A program made the translations under genes and the position numbers. A stretch of 44,250 nt of DNA, from positions 1-44,250 of the forward strand of contig CALMMQ010000084.1 in NCBI GenBank assembly GCA_937868725.1. Direction: 5' to 3'. The notes below the pieces were generated by a model that was not told where the DNA came from, searched no databases, and saw nothing but the letters and a program-made list of their open reading frames with translations. Below are positions 9,384 to 18,148 of the stretch, piece after piece; positions within the stretch are counted from its first letter, which is position 1; each line of letters begins with the position of its first letter. This stretch comes from an uncultured Pleomorphomonas sp. GTDB lineage: Bacteria; Pseudomonadota; Alphaproteobacteria; Rhizobiales; Pleomorphomonadaceae.

Positions 9384-10337
9384 CTACTTCTTCTGGTAGA
9401 CGCGGAAATAGTCGACCAGCATGCGGGCGTATTTGTGCTCCTCGCGCAGCGGATTGGGGAACGGCACGTCGGCGCGCAGGGCCAGCGTCAGCAGCGGGAA
9501 GAACACGTCGTTCTTGGCGTCGAGCTTGGCCGCCCGGCGGATGACCCAGGCGAGCGGCGTCCCCGTCACCGTCGACAGGATCGGCTGGCGATTGTAGTAG
9601 GGGATGCAGAGGTTGCCCTCGATCAGCACGCCGAAGCGATTGTAGCCCTTGGTCATGTCCTGCGGCGTCGCCTTGCCCGAGCCTTCGTTGTGCTCGTCCG
9701 GCGCTCCCCATTCGTGCAGGTAGAGACCGTAGAGGAACGGTTCGGTGCCCTTGTGCTCGATGATGTCGACCTCGATGCTGGTCTGCCAGTTGAGGATCGA
9801 CTCGCGGTTGAGCAGCCAGAAGGCCGGCCAGGTCAGCGGATGGCTGGGGAACTGCATCCGCGCCTCGAAGTAGCCCGACCGCAAGCCGTTGAGCAGCACA
9901 CCCTGGGGCGTCGCCCCCTGCATGTTGCCCGACACCCATTGAAACTCCGGCAGGTCGTTGCCGTAATAGTTGCGGATGTGCATCGGCCGGCCGATGTACG
10001 AGCAGGCGATCTGCAGCGCCTTGCCGTTGGCCACGCGCGGATCGTCGACGATGGAGTAGGGATTGAAACCCTCATCGCCGCCCTTCTGGGCGAAGGCCGA
10101 GCGGCCATAGAAGCCGCTCGGCGCCGTCGTTGCCTTGGGGCCGGCGTTCCAGCGCGTCCAGTCGAGGCTGGCGAAGTCGTCGTCGAAGACGATGCGCCGG
10201 CCGACCAGCGGGTCGCTCGGCACGTTGTCGGCGGCGGCCTTGGGCGTCAGGGCCAGCAGCGCGCCGCCGGGGATGGCCAGGGCGCCGAGTTGCATCAGCG
10301 CGGCGCGCCGGCTCGGGAGATAGCGGGATTTGGTCAT
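9384..10337 (-). CDS. Tat-exported glycoside hydrolase family 16 protein
   Basis: Probable endo-beta-glycanase of the laminarinase/ExoK/ExsH superfamily. The 317-residue protein starts with a twin-arginine signal (SRRAALMQL at 9-17, hydrophobic stretch to about 30, AAA cleavage zone near 35). The GH16 catalytic motif ExDxxE is present as EVDIIE: nucleophile Glu189, Asp191, acid/base Glu194. The family feature SGYFEARMQFP precedes it. Within an exopolysaccharide locus such enzymes trim or release polymer; whether this one acts on its own polymer is inference. GAGAGTG precedes the ATG at 10337. It is separated by about 300 bp of hairpin-rich DNA from the upstream operon and could be transcribed alone. 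Confidence 0.85.
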   Translation of the reverse strand: MTKSRYLPSRRAALMQLGALAIPGGALLALTPKAAADNVPSDPLVGRRIVFDDDFASLDWTRWNAGPKATTAPSGFYGRSAFAQKGGDEGFNPYSIVDDPRVANGKALQIACSYIGRPMHIRNYYGNDLPEFQWVSGNMQGATPQGVLLNGLRSGYFEARMQFPSHPLTWPAFWLLNRESILNWQTSIEVDIIEHKGTEPFLYGLYLHEWGAPDEHNEGSGKATPQDMTKGYNRFGVLIEGNLCIPYYNRQPILSTVTGTPLAWVIRRAAKLDAKNDVFFPLLTLALRADVPFPNPLREEHKYARMLVDYFRVYQKK

Positions 10338-10412
10338 GGTTCACTCTCGCCAGGGCGGCGGTCGGCAACGTCATGCGACGGGGCCGGCCGACGCGGAGAA
10401 GGACAAGGGGGT

Positions 10413-10501
10413 GGAGCGATGGCCGGCCCGTGAAGGCCGGCGCCGCTCCGGCGAATGTTCCGGATGCCATGGCGTCCGGATCGCGGCGGGCAGCGCCCGC
10501 C
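10413..10501. other. Cluster of three intergenic hairpins
   Basis: In the roughly 300-bp gap 10338-10641 three dyads follow each other: GGAGCG (10413-10418) and GCCGGCC (10422-10428) pair with GGCCGGC (10435-10441) and CGCTCC (10444-10449), 13 bp in all; TCCGGATGCC (10459-10468) with GGCGTCCGGA (10471-10480), one G-T pair; and GGCGGGC (10485-10491) with GCCCGCC (10495-10501). Read leftward they lie after the epimerase gene and before the GH16 gene, so termination or attenuation is plausible. No U-tract is present. I see no gene in the gap. Confidence 0.5.
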
Positions 10502-10641
10502 ACCGGTTGCTTGTCGGTGCGAGACGGAGTCGAAGAACGCCGATCCCGTGTCAATCGCCTGTCGGCAGGCGCGCCGGGCCAGGGCCCGTGACGCCTGGAT
10601 GAACGGCGGGCGGCCGGCGCCGCCAACGCCCGGAGGGCGGC

Positions 10642-11625
10642 TTACCGCCCGCTACTCTCCGCCTTGGCGGCCAGGCGCTGCAACGCCTGCTGCTCGGCGT
10701 AGGCCATGCCGAACGGCAGGCGATAGCCCGCCTGCCGCAGCCGTTCGGAGGAAAAGCGCATGCTCCACAGCGGATGGCGCAGCGGCAGGCTGTGGAAGCG
10801 CAGGAAGTCGTGCAGCCAGTCGCCGAACCACGGCAGCGCCGGCACGCGCCAGCGCCGGTCGGCCGAGACGGCCGCCGCCTTGCGCATGAAGTCGGCGTGG
10901 CGCGGTTGCGGCCGGTCGTCCTCGGCGAGGTTGAACAGTTCCACCGTCCCCGGCTGGGCGTCGGGACCAAGGCCGCGTCCGACGGCCCAGATGATGGCGT
11001 CGGCGACGTCGCCGACGTAAATGTGGTGGGCGTGGCGATGGGCGGCCAGCAGGCGCTTGTCGAGCGGCCAGTCGCGGATGGCGATGAGGTCGTCCACCGA
11101 CACCACCACAGCCGGCCGCAGGATGACGTAGTGCACCCTTTGCGCTCCGGCCCGGATGGCCAGCTCGCCCTTGAGCTTGCTGCGGCCGTAGAGGCGCACG
11201 TAGTCGAGCGCCCAGTATTCCGAGCGGACGTCGCGATCGGTCGTCAGCACCGGCGAGGTCTCGTCGACCGCCGCTCTGGCGGCGCTGCCGTAGACCGACA
11301 CCGTGCTGACGTAGCAGCAGGCGGCGACGCCCTGGCGTTCGCAAGCGGCGGCGAGACGGGCGGTGGCCTCGGCGTTGCAGCGTTCCATGACGGCGAGGTT
11401 GCCAAGTTCGGCGGCCAGATGAATGACGGCCTGACAGCCGGCGACCAGACCGTCGAAATCGGTGTCGGTGGCGAAATCGAAGGCGCGCCATTCGAGGGCG
11501 CCGTCGGCGGCGAGACCGGCGCGGGCGCTGTCGCGCGTCGTCGCCCGCACACTGAAGCCGCGCCGCAACAGCTCGGTCAGCACCACCTTGCCGATGCGCC
11601 CCGTGGCTCCGGTCAGCAGGATCAT
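10642..11625 (-). CDS. NAD(P)-dependent epimerase/dehydratase (extended SDR)
   Basis: Rossmann-fold sugar-nucleotide-type enzyme of 327 residues. The N-terminus MILLTGATGRIGKVV carries the glycine-rich dinucleotide motif GATGRIG, VIHLAAE follows near residue 70, and STVSVYG and YGRSK supply the SDR serine and the Tyr-x3-Lys pair. Substrate cannot be read; nucleotide-sugar 4-epimerisation or reduction fits the surroundings. Its ATG overlaps the stop of the upstream glycosyltransferase (ATGA at 11625-11622), so it is the last gene of a four-gene leftward unit beginning near 15156. The C-terminal third resembles no motif I know. Confidence 0.75.
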   Translation of the reverse strand: MILLTGATGRIGKVVLTELLRRGFSVRATTRDSARAGLAADGALEWRAFDFATDTDFDGLVAGCQAVIHLAAELGNLAVMERCNAEATARLAAACERQGVAACCYVSTVSVYGSAARAAVDETSPVLTTDRDVRSEYWALDYVRLYGRSKLKGELAIRAGAQRVHYVILRPAVVVSVDDLIAIRDWPLDKRLLAAHRHAHHIYVGDVADAIIWAVGRGLGPDAQPGTVELFNLAEDDRPQPRHADFMRKAAAVSADRRWRVPALPWFGDWLHDFLRFHSLPLRHPLWSMRFSSERLRQAGYRLPFGMAYAEQQALQRLAAKAESSGR

Positions 11626-12683
11626 GACTTGCCCTCGTTCATGGTCGTTCCTCGGCGTCCGCCGCCGGTCGACAGCGACTTGATGACGGTCTGCAGGCGA
11701 CCGAGCGACAGCGGGTTGAGACGGAAGCGGACGAGCCGCCGGGCCAGCGGCAACGGCAGCGCGTACATCAGCATGGCGAACAGCTGCCGCAGCCGCCGGC
11801 CGAGGCCGGCCTGCTCGCGCTCGAGCGCGGCGAGGTAGCTGCGCAGCTCCTGCCGCGTCGGCGACCGGCCGGCGACGATGGCGCGTATCATCACCAGTTC
11901 GCCGGTATAGGCGTAGTCGGAACGGAAGCTGACGCCAGCGGCAACCCCGCGACTGTCGAGCAGTTGCCGGAGGTGGGCCAGCCGGTTGGAGAAGCGGTTG
12001 ATCACCCGATCGAGACGCTCGACCGACACCTTGGCGAACCCCGACTCGTTGGCGCTGTGGATGCGATAGAAGCCGAGCACCCTGTCGATGGATACCACCT
12101 CGCCGATGAACGGCGCCAGCAGGTGCTGCACGCCGTCGACGGCGGTACGTTCGTAGTCGGGCACGCCGGTGCTTTCGTAGATGTCGCGCCGGCAGACGTT
12201 GCCCGAGGTCGGTGGCGCCAGATAGCTGCCGCGCCGCACGATGTCGTCGATCATCTGCTGCGACGTCCGGGTCGGATCGAGCGCTGGCGTCGGCGCCCGC
12301 ACCGGCTGTCCCTGGTGATCGATCGGCTGCAGCATGAACTGCACCTTCGAGACCTCGGGCCGCAGATGCGGCCGGATCAGGGCGAGGGCGCCGGGGGCGA
12401 GCTTGTCGTCGGCGTCGAGGATGTAGACGAACTGGCCCGACGTGCGCTGGAACGCCGTCAGGCAAGCGCTGACTGAGCCCTGGTTCTGGCTGCGGATGGC
12501 GGTGATGCGGTCGCCGTAGGCGGTGATCCTGTCCCACGAGGCATCCGTCGAGCCGTCGTCGACGACGAACACCTCGACGTCGTCGGCCTGCTGGGCCAGC
12601 ACGCTGTCGATGGCTTCGCCGACGTAGGCTTCGTAGTTGAAGCAGGGGATGATGACGCTGAGCAGGCAGGAATGTTCGTTCAT
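11622..12683 (-). CDS. Glycosyltransferase family 2 (GT-A fold)
   Basis: Inverting glycosyltransferase of 353 residues, presumed to add one sugar to the lipid-linked repeat unit at the cytoplasmic face. The GT2 core is at the N-terminus: LSVIIPCFNYEAYVGEAIDSVLAQ, VFVVDDGSTD (nucleotide-binding Asp) and YILDADDKL (the metal-binding DxD). The C-terminal part from about residue 235 has no motif I recognise. I place the start at the ATG at 12683, with GGGGA about eight bases upstream; a TTG at 12698 would add five residues. It follows the GT4 gene by 26 bp and shares an ATGA overlap with the epimerase gene. Confidence 0.85.
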   Translation of the reverse strand: MNEHSCLLSVIIPCFNYEAYVGEAIDSVLAQQADDVEVFVVDDGSTDASWDRITAYGDRITAIRSQNQGSVSACLTAFQRTSGQFVYILDADDKLAPGALALIRPHLRPEVSKVQFMLQPIDHQGQPVRAPTPALDPTRTSQQMIDDIVRRGSYLAPPTSGNVCRRDIYESTGVPDYERTAVDGVQHLLAPFIGEVVSIDRVLGFYRIHSANESGFAKVSVERLDRVINRFSNRLAHLRQLLDSRGVAAGVSFRSDYAYTGELVMIRAIVAGRSPTRQELRSYLAALEREQAGLGRRLRQLFAMLMYALPLPLARRLVRFRLNPLSLGRLQTVIKSLSTGGGRRGTTMNEGKS

Positions 12684-12709
12684 CTCCGGGGTCCCCAATG
12701 GCGAAGGGT

Positions 12710-13804
12710 TCAGCGTCGGGCGGCGAGGTCGCGCAGCGCCTCGGCGTGCATGGGCACGACGTTCTCGACGTTGAACTTTTCGATGTAGTCGCGCCGGAAG
12801 GCGGCGTGCTGCCGTTCGGCGTCGAGGTTGTCGCAGTAGTACTGCATGGCCTCGGCCAGCGCCGCCTCGTCGAGCGGCGGCACCAGGCGGCCGAGCCGGG
12901 CGTCGGTCAGGATGTCGGACGGGCCGAACTCGCAGTTGCTGGCCACCACCGGCAGGCCGAAGCGCAGCGCCTCGCAGATCGACAGCGACCAGCCCTCCCA
13001 GCGCGAGGCCGAGACGTAGACATCGGCGTTGCGCAGCGCCGGGGCCGGATCGGCCGGCAGGTGGGCGATGCTGACGACGTCATCGAGTCCGAGTTCGCCG
13101 ATCAGCTGCCGCACCGCCGCCTCGTCGGGACCATGGCCGACCAGCACCAGCCGCGCCTCCGGCCGCGCCGTCCTGAGCCGGGCGAAGGCGCGCAGCAGGA
13201 TGTCGTGCCCCTTCTGGTAGGCGAAGCGGCCGACTTTGACGAAGGTGACGCCGGTGCGCGCCAACGGCGCCTCCGGCGCGGCGGCGAAGCTGCGCACCGG
13301 ATTGGGCACCCATCGGTGCGGCTTGTCGCTCGGGAACATGGCGTGGAACGATTGCAGTTGCGTCGGCGACACGCCGAACACGCCGGCCAGCCGGCCCAGC
13401 ACCAGGTGCTTCATCAGGAAGAACATGATCTTGGCCTTGGTGTGCCGCATCTCGTACTTGTGGTTGCCGTGCAGGTAGACGACGAGACGATTGCCCGTGC
13501 CCAAGGCGGCGAGCCAGGTCAGCACCGTCGGCTCGACCTGTGGCACGATGACGAGATCGTAGCGCTTCTGGCTGACCACCCGGCGGATCTTGCGCAACAG
13601 GTCCCAGCGCCCCGAAATTGGCGCGTCGATGCGGTTGTAGCGCTGCTGGATGACGGCGTCCTTGTAGAGCGAGGTGAACATCACGTCGACTTCCAGCTCG
13701 TCGCCGTAGCGCACGGCCAGCTCCGAACAGATGTCGTCGACCACCCGCTCGATGCCGGCGAAGGTCTTGGTGGCCGGCAGGATGTAGAGGAACTTGAGGG
13801 TCAT
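12710..13804 (-). CDS. Glycosyltransferase family 4 (GT-B fold)
   Basis: Retaining glycosyltransferase of 364 residues. Typical GT4 features: an N-terminal donor-independent lobe (ILPATKTFAGIERVVDDIC), the C-terminal lobe starting FVKVGRFAYQKGHDILLRAF, LVGHGPDEAAVRQL, and the SRWEGWSLSICEALRFGLPVVAS block with the E-x7-E motif. Donor and acceptor are unknown. The ATG at 13804 overlaps the stop of the FAD-protein gene (ATGA), and GT2 and epimerase genes follow, forming one leftward unit. The earlier LHGNHKYEMRHTKAK stretch fits the acceptor lobe. Confidence 0.87.
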   Translation of the reverse strand: MTLKFLYILPATKTFAGIERVVDDICSELAVRYGDELEVDVMFTSLYKDAVIQQRYNRIDAPISGRWDLLRKIRRVVSQKRYDLVIVPQVEPTVLTWLAALGTGNRLVVYLHGNHKYEMRHTKAKIMFFLMKHLVLGRLAGVFGVSPTQLQSFHAMFPSDKPHRWVPNPVRSFAAAPEAPLARTGVTFVKVGRFAYQKGHDILLRAFARLRTARPEARLVLVGHGPDEAAVRQLIGELGLDDVVSIAHLPADPAPALRNADVYVSASRWEGWSLSICEALRFGLPVVASNCEFGPSDILTDARLGRLVPPLDEAALAEAMQYYCDNLDAERQHAAFRRDYIEKFNVENVVPMHAEALRDLAARR

Positions 13805-15156
13805 CGGCTGTCTCCTGCCGGCTCGTCGCGACGGAGGGCCGTCTCGGCGTCGAGCGTCGTGACGCGGGCGGTGGGCTGGTAGTTGAAGGCGCCCTGGCGG
13901 CCGATGGACTCGACGCCGAAGGCCGCCAGCGCGGCCACGGCTTCGGCGGCGCACTGGGCCGCGTTGCCGCGATAGATCGGGTAGGCGTTGTCGAGCAGTT
14001 GCGCCCCCTCCAGCACCAGGTCGCCGTCGAACAGCCCGGTTTGCCGCATGTGGCGCCGGAAATCGGCCTCGGCCTTGTCGATGGAGTTGTCGGCATAATG
14101 ACCGACCACCTCGACGCCGAAATACTCGCGGCCGTTGGCGCGGCCGTAGAAATCGGAATAGACGGTCAGCCGCTTCCAGGCGCCCTCGTGCGAGAAGTTG
14201 TAGATGATCGGCTGGGCAAAGCCGCGCTGTCCGGCAAAGCTGAAATAGAGGCTGATCAGCGTGACGCTTTCGAGCTGGCGGCCGTCGCCGAGCCCGCACA
14301 TCTGCTGGGCGCGATGGATGGGAATGGTCGAGACGAGACGGTTGCAGCTGACGCTCTCGCCGCCGAGGTCCAGCGTGAAGACGCCGTCGCGGCGAACGAT
14401 GGAGCGGACCTGGGTCGACAGGCGGAAGTGGGCGCCGCCGGCCTGCAGCCGCTCGACGGCCACGGCATAGAGTGGCGCGAAACCGGCACGCGGCCGCGCC
14501 ATCTGGCGGTTGCTGCGCGGCGCCGGTTTGCGGGCGAGCAGCAGGCGGCGGGCGAACACGGCAAGGCGAGCGTGCTCGCTGATCCAGCCCATGCGCTTGT
14601 GGGCGAGCTCGACGTCGATCTCTTCGGGCGCCACGCCGTAGAAGCGGCGCATGTAGCTTTCGAGGCCACTGCGCTGCAGCAGGTGCTGGCCGATCCAGAA
14701 GCGGGCGAAATCGCGGGCGTTGCGCAGGCGCCGGCCGAACAGCCGGGCCCGGGCCAGCGACATGAGCATGCGGGCGATCTCCAGCGGTCCGGCGCGCAGG
14801 ATGTCATCGCGCACCGAGATCGGATAGGCGGTGACCATCCCTTGCGGATTGAGCCGGCCCCAGCTTGGGTCGATCTCGACGTAGAGCGACGTCAGCTCCG
14901 GGAAGTGGCGCAGCAGCGGCGAATCGTCCTGGAAAATCAGGCTGCCGACGTCGAAGGTGTAACCGTCCTTCGACCAGTCGATGTGATTGCCGCCGGCGTG
15001 ATCGTACTCGTCGATGACCAGCACCCGCCGGGCGCCCTGGCCGAGCAGCACGGAGGCGGCGACGAGACCGGAGATGCCGGCCCCGAGCACGACGGCGTCG
15101 AAGGTCTCGGCGACGGGATGGAGCGGGCTGATCGGCAGCGAGAGGTCAGCGAGCAA
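13801..15156 (-). CDS. FAD-dependent UDP-galactopyranose-mutase-like / amine-oxidase-like protein
   Basis: 451-residue flavoprotein with an N-terminal dinucleotide-binding motif VLGAGISGLVAASVL (about residues 23-37), an acidic strand end (VIDEYD), and AGGNHID, reminiscent of the GGN segment of UDP-galactopyranose mutase. The following YTFDVGSLIFQ and the C-terminal TRVTTLDAE differ from classical mutases, so it may be a mutase relative or a protoporphyrinogen-oxidase-type enzyme of unknown substrate. If a mutase, it would supply UDP-galactofuranose to the adjacent transferases. The start is uncertain: the TTG at 15156 has weak GGGACGA upstream and no ATG is available nearby in frame. First gene of a leftward unit; the ~220-bp gap 15157-15378 presumably holds its promoter, but I see no clear element there. 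Confidence 0.65.
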   Translation of the reverse strand: MLADLSLPISPLHPVAETFDAVVLGAGISGLVAASVLLGQGARRVLVIDEYDHAGGNHIDWSKDGYTFDVGSLIFQDDSPLLRHFPELTSLYVEIDPSWGRLNPQGMVTAYPISVRDDILRAGPLEIARMLMSLARARLFGRRLRNARDFARFWIGQHLLQRSGLESYMRRFYGVAPEEIDVELAHKRMGWISEHARLAVFARRLLLARKPAPRSNRQMARPRAGFAPLYAVAVERLQAGGAHFRLSTQVRSIVRRDGVFTLDLGGESVSCNRLVSTIPIHRAQQMCGLGDGRQLESVTLISLYFSFAGQRGFAQPIIYNFSHEGAWKRLTVYSDFYGRANGREYFGVEVVGHYADNSIDKAEADFRRHMRQTGLFDGDLVLEGAQLLDNAYPIYRGNAAQCAAEAVAALAAFGVESIGRQGAFNYQPTARVTTLDAETALRRDEPAGDSR

Positions 15157-15378
15157 GGCGTCGTCCCATGGTTGGCCCGGTGCGGCCGGCGGCGGCGGGG
15201 CGGGTGGAAGAAGATCAGTTCAAACAAAGGCGTACTAGTCGTTTCCGGGGCGGCATTCGTCCGGTCCGCTGGCCGGGCCGCCGATCGGGTCGCAACGACC
15301 TGACCGGCGCCGGCCTTCAGTCTCAACGCTGGAGCGATCCCCTGCCGATCTGAACATGCCGTCAGCTCGGCGGGCGCT

Positions 15379-16719
15379 CTAGTGTGGTGCCGGTGCCGGC
15401 AACGGCACGATCGACGCCGTCGCCGCCGGGGCGTCGCGGCGGCGCTTCTCGACGCGCAGCACGTCGCCGGGTTCGACCAGATCGTTGTCGCCGACGAGGT
15501 CGCTGGTCGCCGCGCCGTTGACCGAGCGGTCGATAAAGACGTTGAAGGCCGGCTGATCGTCGTCGGCGGCGAGGCGGGCGATCGACGGCGCCTGCACCTC
15601 GGCGTTGGTCAGCAGCGCTTCGGCCGTGCCGGCCTTTTCCTCGTTCTCGGCCAGCCGGGCCCGGACTTCCGCCGCCTCGGTCAACGCGTCGACGCGATAG
15701 CGGTTGCGCAGGTCGATCATGTCGCGATCGGCGGCGGCGGCGTCCTGCTGCGCCTTGAGCAGGGCCAGCGACGTGTCGAGGCTGCGGCTTTCGAGATCGG
15801 AGACGTCCTGCACGGCGCCGAACTGACGCGAGGAGGCGGTGAGGCCCTGCGTTGCCAGCTTGTTGACCGCTGCCAGTTCCTTGTTGGCCATCTGCGACTG
15901 CTTGGCGAGCAGGTCGGCCTTGGTGTTCAACGTGTCGACCTGGTTGAGCGCCAGCTTCTTGGCTTGTGTGAGCGCGTCGATCTCGGCCGTCATCGAGTGC
16001 AGCCGGGCATCGAACAGCGCCTGCTCCTCACGTAGCATGCGGTCGACGGCCGGTCGGCCCGCCTTCTTGAGCAGGTCGGGCGGAAACGCCACCTCGGCCT
16101 TGCCGGCCAGCACGGCGTCGAGCCGCGCCTGCCGGGCCAGCAGACCGAGGCGTTCGACCTCCAGCGCCCGCAGTTCGCCGCGATTGTTGACGGCATCGCG
16201 CTGCAGGGCGATCAGGTTGGGTTCGGCCGGGCCGAAGGTGCCGCCGGCCATGCTGAGCGCCTGCACCACCGTCAATCCTGGCGCATAGCTGTAGCGGCCG
16301 GGCTTCGACACCAGCCCCGTCACGAAGAACGGCCGGAATTCGGAGACCTCCACCGACGCCACCGGACTGGTCTGCAGCCCGATCTGCGTCTTGAGCCGGG
16401 CGCCGATGTCGCGGGCGACCTCCTCGGTCGTCCGCCCTTCGACCGGCACCGCGCCGACCAGCGGCAGCGACAGATTGCCGCCGGCCGAGACGACGAACTC
16501 TCCGTCGAGCGGCGTCCATTCGTAGGCGGCGCCGCTGAGCGGCCGCCACTCGAAGACGCGGATCTTGAGCTTGTCCTGCGGCCCGACCTTGTAGTCGCCG
16601 GCCGCCGCCGGCCCGGCCAGTGTCAGCAGAAGCGGCAGCGCCAGCAGGGCGCCCTGGCGCCAGGTGCTGGCGTCTCTGGCCTGATGGCCGGTGTGGTGGC
16701 GATCATCCGTCACGTTCAC
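15379..16719 (-). CDS. Polysaccharide export protein, ExoF/Wza-like (poly-export and SLBB domains)
   Basis: Secreted component of the export machinery, 446 residues. A signal peptide (hydrophobic LLALPLLLTLA, cleavage near AAAG at about 40) is followed by the poly-export motif DYKVGPQDKLKIRVFEW and an SLBB-type beta domain (VTGLVSKPGRYSYAPGLTVVQALSMAGG). Residues about 170-345 are predicted by eye as long coiled coil, rich in Ala/Leu/Glu/Gln, and VEPGDVLRVEK ends the fold. There is no lipobox cysteine, unlike Wza but like ExoF. The GTG start at 16719 overlaps the upstream glycosyltransferase stop (GTGA), implying coupled translation. ExoF of succinoglycan synthesis is the nearest known analogue in my judgement. 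Confidence 0.85.
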   Translation of the reverse strand: MNVTDDRHHTGHQARDASTWRQGALLALPLLLTLAGPAAAGDYKVGPQDKLKIRVFEWRPLSGAAYEWTPLDGEFVVSAGGNLSLPLVGAVPVEGRTTEEVARDIGARLKTQIGLQTSPVASVEVSEFRPFFVTGLVSKPGRYSYAPGLTVVQALSMAGGTFGPAEPNLIALQRDAVNNRGELRALEVERLGLLARQARLDAVLAGKAEVAFPPDLLKKAGRPAVDRMLREEQALFDARLHSMTAEIDALTQAKKLALNQVDTLNTKADLLAKQSQMANKELAAVNKLATQGLTASSRQFGAVQDVSDLESRSLDTSLALLKAQQDAAAADRDMIDLRNRYRVDALTEAAEVRARLAENEEKAGTAEALLTNAEVQAPSIARLAADDDQPAFNVFIDRSVNGAATSDLVGDNDLVEPGDVLRVEKRRRDAPAATASIVPLPAPAPH

Positions 16720-17879
16720 TGTCCCTCATGCTCAAACGGTACCCGGTCCGGGCGGGGCGGGGTCGGCCGCGCTGCCCCATGCAAGGTCCGGGCCTGTCCC
16801 ATGGTCCGGTCGACGAACGACCGGAAGCGATCGATGAAGACCTCGGTGCCGAACTCGGCGGCGCGGGCCACGGCGGCGGCCGGATCGAGGTCCAGCCGGT
16901 CGAGCCGCTCGACGGCGTCGATCAGCGCTTCGACGGTCTGCTCGTCGAAGAACACGCCGGTGCGATCGGCCTGCACCGTCTCGGTGGCGCCGCCACGCCC
17001 GAAGGCGATCACCGGCCGGCCGCTGGCCATGGCCTCAAGCGGCACGATGCCGAAATCCTCTTCGCCGGGAAAGATCAGCGCCTGGCAGCGGGCATAGTGG
17101 TGGCGCAGCACGTCGAAGGGCTGCGGTCCGAGCACCGTCACCGTCGGCCCGGCCAGACGCCGCAACCGGTCCAGCATCTCGCCGCCGCCGATGACCACCA
17201 GCTTGCGTTTCAGCCGGTTGAAGGCCTCGACGGCGAGGTCCGGCCGTTTGTAGCCCACCAGTTCGCCGACCATCAGGAAATAGTCGTCGCGCTCGCTGGC
17301 GGCCACCGGCGCGAAGGCGCTGGTATCGACGGGTGGATGGATGACCTCGGCGTCGCGGCGATAATAGCGCTCGATGCGGGCGGCGACGGTGGCCGAATTG
17401 GCTAAAAAGGCGTCAACCCGGGCGGCCGAGGTAACATCCCAGATGCGCATGTAATTCGAAAAATATGGCATGAGGGCACGGGTGATCAGCCCTGATGACG
17501 TATAGTATTGATTGTACATATTCCAGATATAGCGCATCGGCGAATGACAATAGCAGATGTGCCGGGCTGTCGGCGCTGGAATGATACCCTTGGCTGGTCC
17601 GGACTCACTGCTGATGACTAGATCATATTGACTGAGATCGACCTGCTCGAGCGCCATGGGCATCAACGGCAGATACTTTTTATAGAGCGTCTTGGCGCGC
17701 GGCAGGCGCGAAATGAAGGTGGTGGTGATCTGGTGGCGCCTGAGTGGTTCGGAAATTGTTACCGGATCGTAAACATGAGTAACGATATCCGCATAAGGAA
17801 AAATACGGCAGATGGCTTCCAGTACTTTCTCGCCACCGCGCATGCCGACCAACCAATAGTGTACGATGGCTACCCGCAT
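16716..17879 (-). CDS. Glycosyltransferase family 4 (GT-B), first gene left of the divergent promoter
   Basis: 387-residue retaining glycosyltransferase: MRVAIVHYWLVGMRGGEKVLE at the N-terminus, ICYCHSPMRYIWNMY in the acceptor lobe, FLMVGELVGYKRPDLAVEAFNRL opening the donor lobe, and FPGEEDFGIVPLEAMASGRPVIAFGRGGATETV with the E-x7-E motif. I chose the ATG at 17879 behind GGGGG; the frame extends to a TTG at 17921 without a ribosome-binding site. The first ~150 codons (about 17440-17879) use AT-rich codons while the rest is GC-rich like its neighbours, an abrupt shift inside one gene. The stop overlaps the ExoF-like gene (GTGA). Confidence 0.87.
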   Translation of the reverse strand: MRVAIVHYWLVGMRGGEKVLEAICRIFPYADIVTHVYDPVTISEPLRRHQITTTFISRLPRAKTLYKKYLPLMPMALEQVDLSQYDLVISSESGPAKGIIPAPTARHICYCHSPMRYIWNMYNQYYTSSGLITRALMPYFSNYMRIWDVTSAARVDAFLANSATVAARIERYYRRDAEVIHPPVDTSAFAPVAASERDDYFLMVGELVGYKRPDLAVEAFNRLKRKLVVIGGGEMLDRLRRLAGPTVTVLGPQPFDVLRHHYARCQALIFPGEEDFGIVPLEAMASGRPVIAFGRGGATETVQADRTGVFFDEQTVEALIDAVERLDRLDLDPAAAVARAAEFGTEVFIDRFRSFVDRTMGQARTLHGAARPTPPRPDRVPFEHEGQ

Positions 17880-18148
17880 ATGATACCCCCTATACTTAGT
17901 ATTGATTGGCCTGTCGTTCAATCATACGGTCGAATGTCTGGCGTATAGTTTAAATTGTGACCTAATTGTGTCGACGTATAGCCCCGATTTTCCGCCGGCA
18001 TTACTTTAGGCAACTGCTTATATTTGTGGCATCAATTCTTCATTCTTCGATTCTCCGGTTGTCAAGCTCGTAATGGTTTGTTAACATAAACTCAGCCTTT
18101 AGGATGGGCAAGATTTATTTGACATTTTTGCAATCGAAGGAGATGCCA
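17880..18148. promoter_or_regulatory. AT-rich divergent promoter region of the exopolysaccharide locus
   Basis: Blocks I counted (17881-17940, 18001-18060, 18061-18120) are about 37-43% G+C against roughly two thirds in neighbouring genes. The region separates the leftward glycosyltransferase gene from the rightward ExoY-like gene, so it should carry both promoters, but I could not assign a convincing -35/-10 pair. AT-rich exopolysaccharide promoters in alphaproteobacteria are typical targets of MucR/Ros zinc-finger regulators; binding here is inference. Confidence 0.5.

Noticed and set aside
18119-18124. TTGACA as a -35 element for the ExoY-like gene
   Set aside because: A -10 at 17 bp distance would fall on the ribosome-binding site and start region; no TATAAT-like hexamer is there.
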